Source: an uncultured Pelagibacteraceae bacterium (GTDB lineage: Bacteria; Pseudomonadota; Alphaproteobacteria; Pelagibacterales; Pelagibacteraceae). Taken from it: a stretch of DNA of 55,084 bases. Both the position numbers and the translations under genes were made by a program. Shown piece after piece: positions 53,462-55,084 of the stretch. The stretch covers positions 1 to 55,084 of the forward strand of contig CACLFM010000008.1 in the NCBI GenBank assembly GCA_902606115.1, given 5' to 3'. Positions within the stretch are counted from its first letter, which is position 1. Every line of letters starts with the position of its first letter. Under the pieces are notes generated by a model, which worked only from the letters and a program-made list of their open reading frames with translations, ran no database searches and had not been told where the DNA came from.

Positions 53462-54556
53462 TTATAAAATAAAACCTTTATCAGCAAACTTTTCAATTTT
53501 ATTTTTAATAAACATATTTTTGTTAAGATATTTGAATAGATTCTCAACATTTTTTAAATTGTATTTATTGGTTGCTTTAAAAAACTCATGTAAAAAATCT
53601 ATGCCCATGGCAAAAATAAAGTTTGGATTCTTTCTTCGTATCTCAAATTTTTCTAATATAGTGTTTAAATCTAATCCAAGTTCTAAATTTTTATCAATCA
53701 GTTCACTAAAAATTTTTACGTCTCTCACTGTCATATTAAACCCTTGTCCAGCTAGAGGATGGACTTTGTGTAAAGCATCTCCAAATGATAAAATATTTTT
53801 ATAAAAATAATTACGTAACAAAAATAGATTGATTGGAAATTCTTGGAGTGTTTTTATATTTTTAATCTTATACTGCCTATTGTAATATTCTATTAAACTT
53901 TTTATTCTTGTTTTATCTTTAATTAAATCTTTATCAAATATAGAGAAGACAACTGAGGTTTGCTTATTTGAAATTGGCAAAAAAGCTAAAGGACCAAACT
54001 TTGTAAAATATTGCTCAGCTGTGTTATTTTGCATTTTAGAGTGGTTGATGATAGTCGTAAAAGCTGTGCTGTGATAGTTTTTTTTAAAGTGCTTACTAAA
54101 ATATTTTTTAAATAGAGAGTTATTTGTGTCAGTAATGATTATAATTTCATAATTTTTATTTACCAATTTTGGGAAAAAACTTTGATTTTTTTTCTTATTT
54201 ATTTTTATACGCTTATTTTTTTTTAACTTAGTTTCTAATGATTTATATAAATTATTATAAGATATCATTGAGAAACTATTTTTATGAGGTTCGAAATTTA
54301 GAAAGCTATCAAGTTTATCATCTTTATATAAATTAATTTTTTTTATATTCCAGCAATCCTTTTTATTCAAAATTTTGTAACTTTCTAAAAAGTTAACACT
54401 ATCATTGGACAATCCAATCGTTCTAGAAAGTGTGTTTTTCATATTATTTGTTGTTTTATTATTTGAGTAGTAAAGATCTACATTTATGCCTTTATTAACA
54501 AAAATTTTTGATAATACTAAGCTAGTTAAATTTTTCCCTATTAAACAAATTGTCAT
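53462..54556 (-). CDS. UbiH/UbiF-type FAD-dependent monooxygenase
   Basis: A ubiquinone-biosynthesis-type flavin hydroxylase. I place the start at the ATG at 54556 (364 aa, MTICLIGKNLTSLVLSKIF); a longer frame begins at TTG (54577) and adds only LKLKKI. The first strand lacks the classical GxGxxG (it reads IGKNLT), and the flavin site near the end shows SFGDALHKVHPLAGQGFNMTVRD, matching the GDAAH pattern. The product hydroxylates the quinone ring. It is divergent from ftsK by 31 bases, an alphaproteobacterial arrangement. Confidence 0.85.
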   Translation of the reverse strand: MTICLIGKNLTSLVLSKIFVNKGINVDLYYSNNKTTNNMKNTLSRTIGLSNDSVNFLESYKILNKKDCWNIKKINLYKDDKLDSFLNFEPHKNSFSMISYNNLYKSLETKLKKNKRIKINKKKNQSFFPKLVNKNYEIIIITDTNNSLFKKYFSKHFKKNYHSTAFTTIINHSKMQNNTAEQYFTKFGPLAFLPISNKQTSVVFSIFDKDLIKDKTRIKSLIEYYNRQYKIKNIKTLQEFPINLFLLRNYFYKNILSFGDALHKVHPLAGQGFNMTVRDVKIFSELIDKNLELGLDLNTILEKFEIRRKNPNFIFAMGIDFLHEFFKATNKYNLKNVENLFKYLNKNMFIKNKIEKFADKGFIL

Positions 54557-54587
54557 AATTTTTTTTAATTTTAACAATAAATATTAA

Positions 54588-55084
54588 ATGATACAAAGTG
54601 ATAAATTTGATTCTTTTATGCAGATTAAAAATAGTTTTGAAAAAATTGGAAATTTTGCCATCAAAAAATTTATTGAATTTGTTGGCTTTTTAACCCTGAT
54701 TTTTGCATTTCTGCTATTGTTATCATTGATTAGCTATGATCCTAATGATCCAAATTTTATTTATCCTGAAAATCAAGAAATAAAAAATTTTTTGGGTATC
54801 AATGGCAGTATTGGTGCTGATTTTTTATTACAGTCGATAGGATTGATAGCATATTTTTTACCAATAACGCTAATTTTTCTATCTATAACATTGATTTTTC
54901 AAAAAACTTTGATTTCAATTTTAAATAGTTTATTTTATATGGTCTGTTATTCAATAGTTGGAACTATTTTTCTAACACAGTTTTATAAAGAAGCTTTTTT
55001 TCTTGTAATTAATGGAAACGGCGGTTTTGTTGGGAGCTATTTTTATGATCATTCCTTAAAGTATTTTTTTTATTTTTTAATATT
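54588..55084 (+). CDS. ftsK: DNA translocase FtsK (partial, N-terminus only)
   Basis: The frame from the ATG at 54588 runs open to the window edge (165 codons). It encodes a hydrophobic N-terminal membrane domain: helix about 30-50, then LSLISYDPNDPNF and NFLGINGSIGADFLLQSIGL, two classic FtsK N-terminal segments, and further helices. The ATPase motor and gamma domain lie outside the window. FtsK coordinates chromosome segregation with septation. Its promoter must lie in the 31 bases shared with the ubiH-like gene or just inside it. Confidence 0.9.
   Translation, partial: MIQSDKFDSFMQIKNSFEKIGNFAIKKFIEFVGFLTLIFAFLLLLSLISYDPNDPNFIYPENQEIKNFLGINGSIGADFLLQSIGLIAYFLPITLIFLSITLIFQKTLISILNSLFYMVCYSIVGTIFLTQFYKEAFFLVINGNGGFVGSYFYDHSLKYFFYFLI

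Noticed and set aside
53433-53804. 123-codon plus-strand frame overlapping the ubiH-like gene
   Set aside because: Lies antisense in the flavin-binding C-terminal part of a recognisable gene; composition reflects the complementary strand.

Overview
The window looks like a chromosomal segment of a SAR11-clade alphaproteobacterium (Candidatus Pelagibacter or a close relative). Four things point that way: very AT-rich DNA, gene spacing of a few bases with many 1-47 base overlaps, alphaproteobacterial gene orders (ffh-rpsP, hemC/hemD opposite tsaD, a heparinase-fold gene before purH, ubiH opposite ftsK), and alphaproteobacterial families such as IalB and DUF2794. No phage, transposon, integrase, CRISPR array or rRNA is visible. 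One tRNA (Gly, GCC) is present. No gene-free stretch exceeds about 160 bases.

Layout. 1-3560: protein targeting and lysine/wall synthesis (rpsP, ffh with a structured leader, dapF, ftsY). 3561-21071: a long run of minus-strand genes. From promoter-proximal to distal these are hspQ, a cytochrome c maturation block (ccmC-D-E-F-G-H), a PagL-like lipid A deacylase, two tandem FMN alpha-hydroxyacid dehydrogenases, an aminotransferase, a GlcD/D-lactate-type FAD dehydrogenase, a D-2-hydroxyacid dehydrogenase, a TakP-like TRAP transporter (P, Q, M), an amidase, a 58-residue membrane protein, an EamA exporter and a membrane-anchored alpha/beta hydrolase. 21149-25585: yciB, DUF2794, a Bax-inhibitor-1 protein, an aldo/keto reductase, an IalB protein and argG. 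25593-31563: a cluster with two photolyase/cryptochrome-family proteins, DUF2256, DUF393, an SDR-like protein and a pair of secreted proteins. 31617-41614: TPR/GT41 glycosyltransferases, folD, yggT, mscS, hemD, hemC, tsaD, FkbM methyltransferase and an EVE protein. 41625-46513: acetate activation and a two-subunit acetate-type symporter. 46571-55084: YggT-like, rpe, heparinase-like, purH, a PCD/DCoH, tRNA-Gly, TPR-sulfotransferase, Lon-substrate-domain protein, ubiH-like and the start of ftsK.

How the genes work together. The most coherent accessory unit is at 5434-15950. A periplasmic-binding-protein-dependent TRAP importer sits beside enzymes that oxidise L- and D-2-hydroxyacids, reduce 2-ketoacids and transaminate them, so the likely theme is uptake and interconversion of hydroxy-, keto- and amino acids. 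Its upstream neighbour is the cytochrome c maturation block, and most gaps between the two are under 11 bases. The 25593-31563 cluster looks like a light/UV response island. The two photolyase-family proteins are both unusual: one has the FAD-binding half without the usual N-terminal antenna-domain half, and the other appears to lack two of the four Fe-S cysteines expected in its family. Further oddities are a lysine-rich extension on acetyl-CoA synthetase that begins in a 14-A run, a canonical EF-hand loop inside the acetate-type symporter, and two structured non-coding elements (upstream of ffh, and between hspQ and ccmC).
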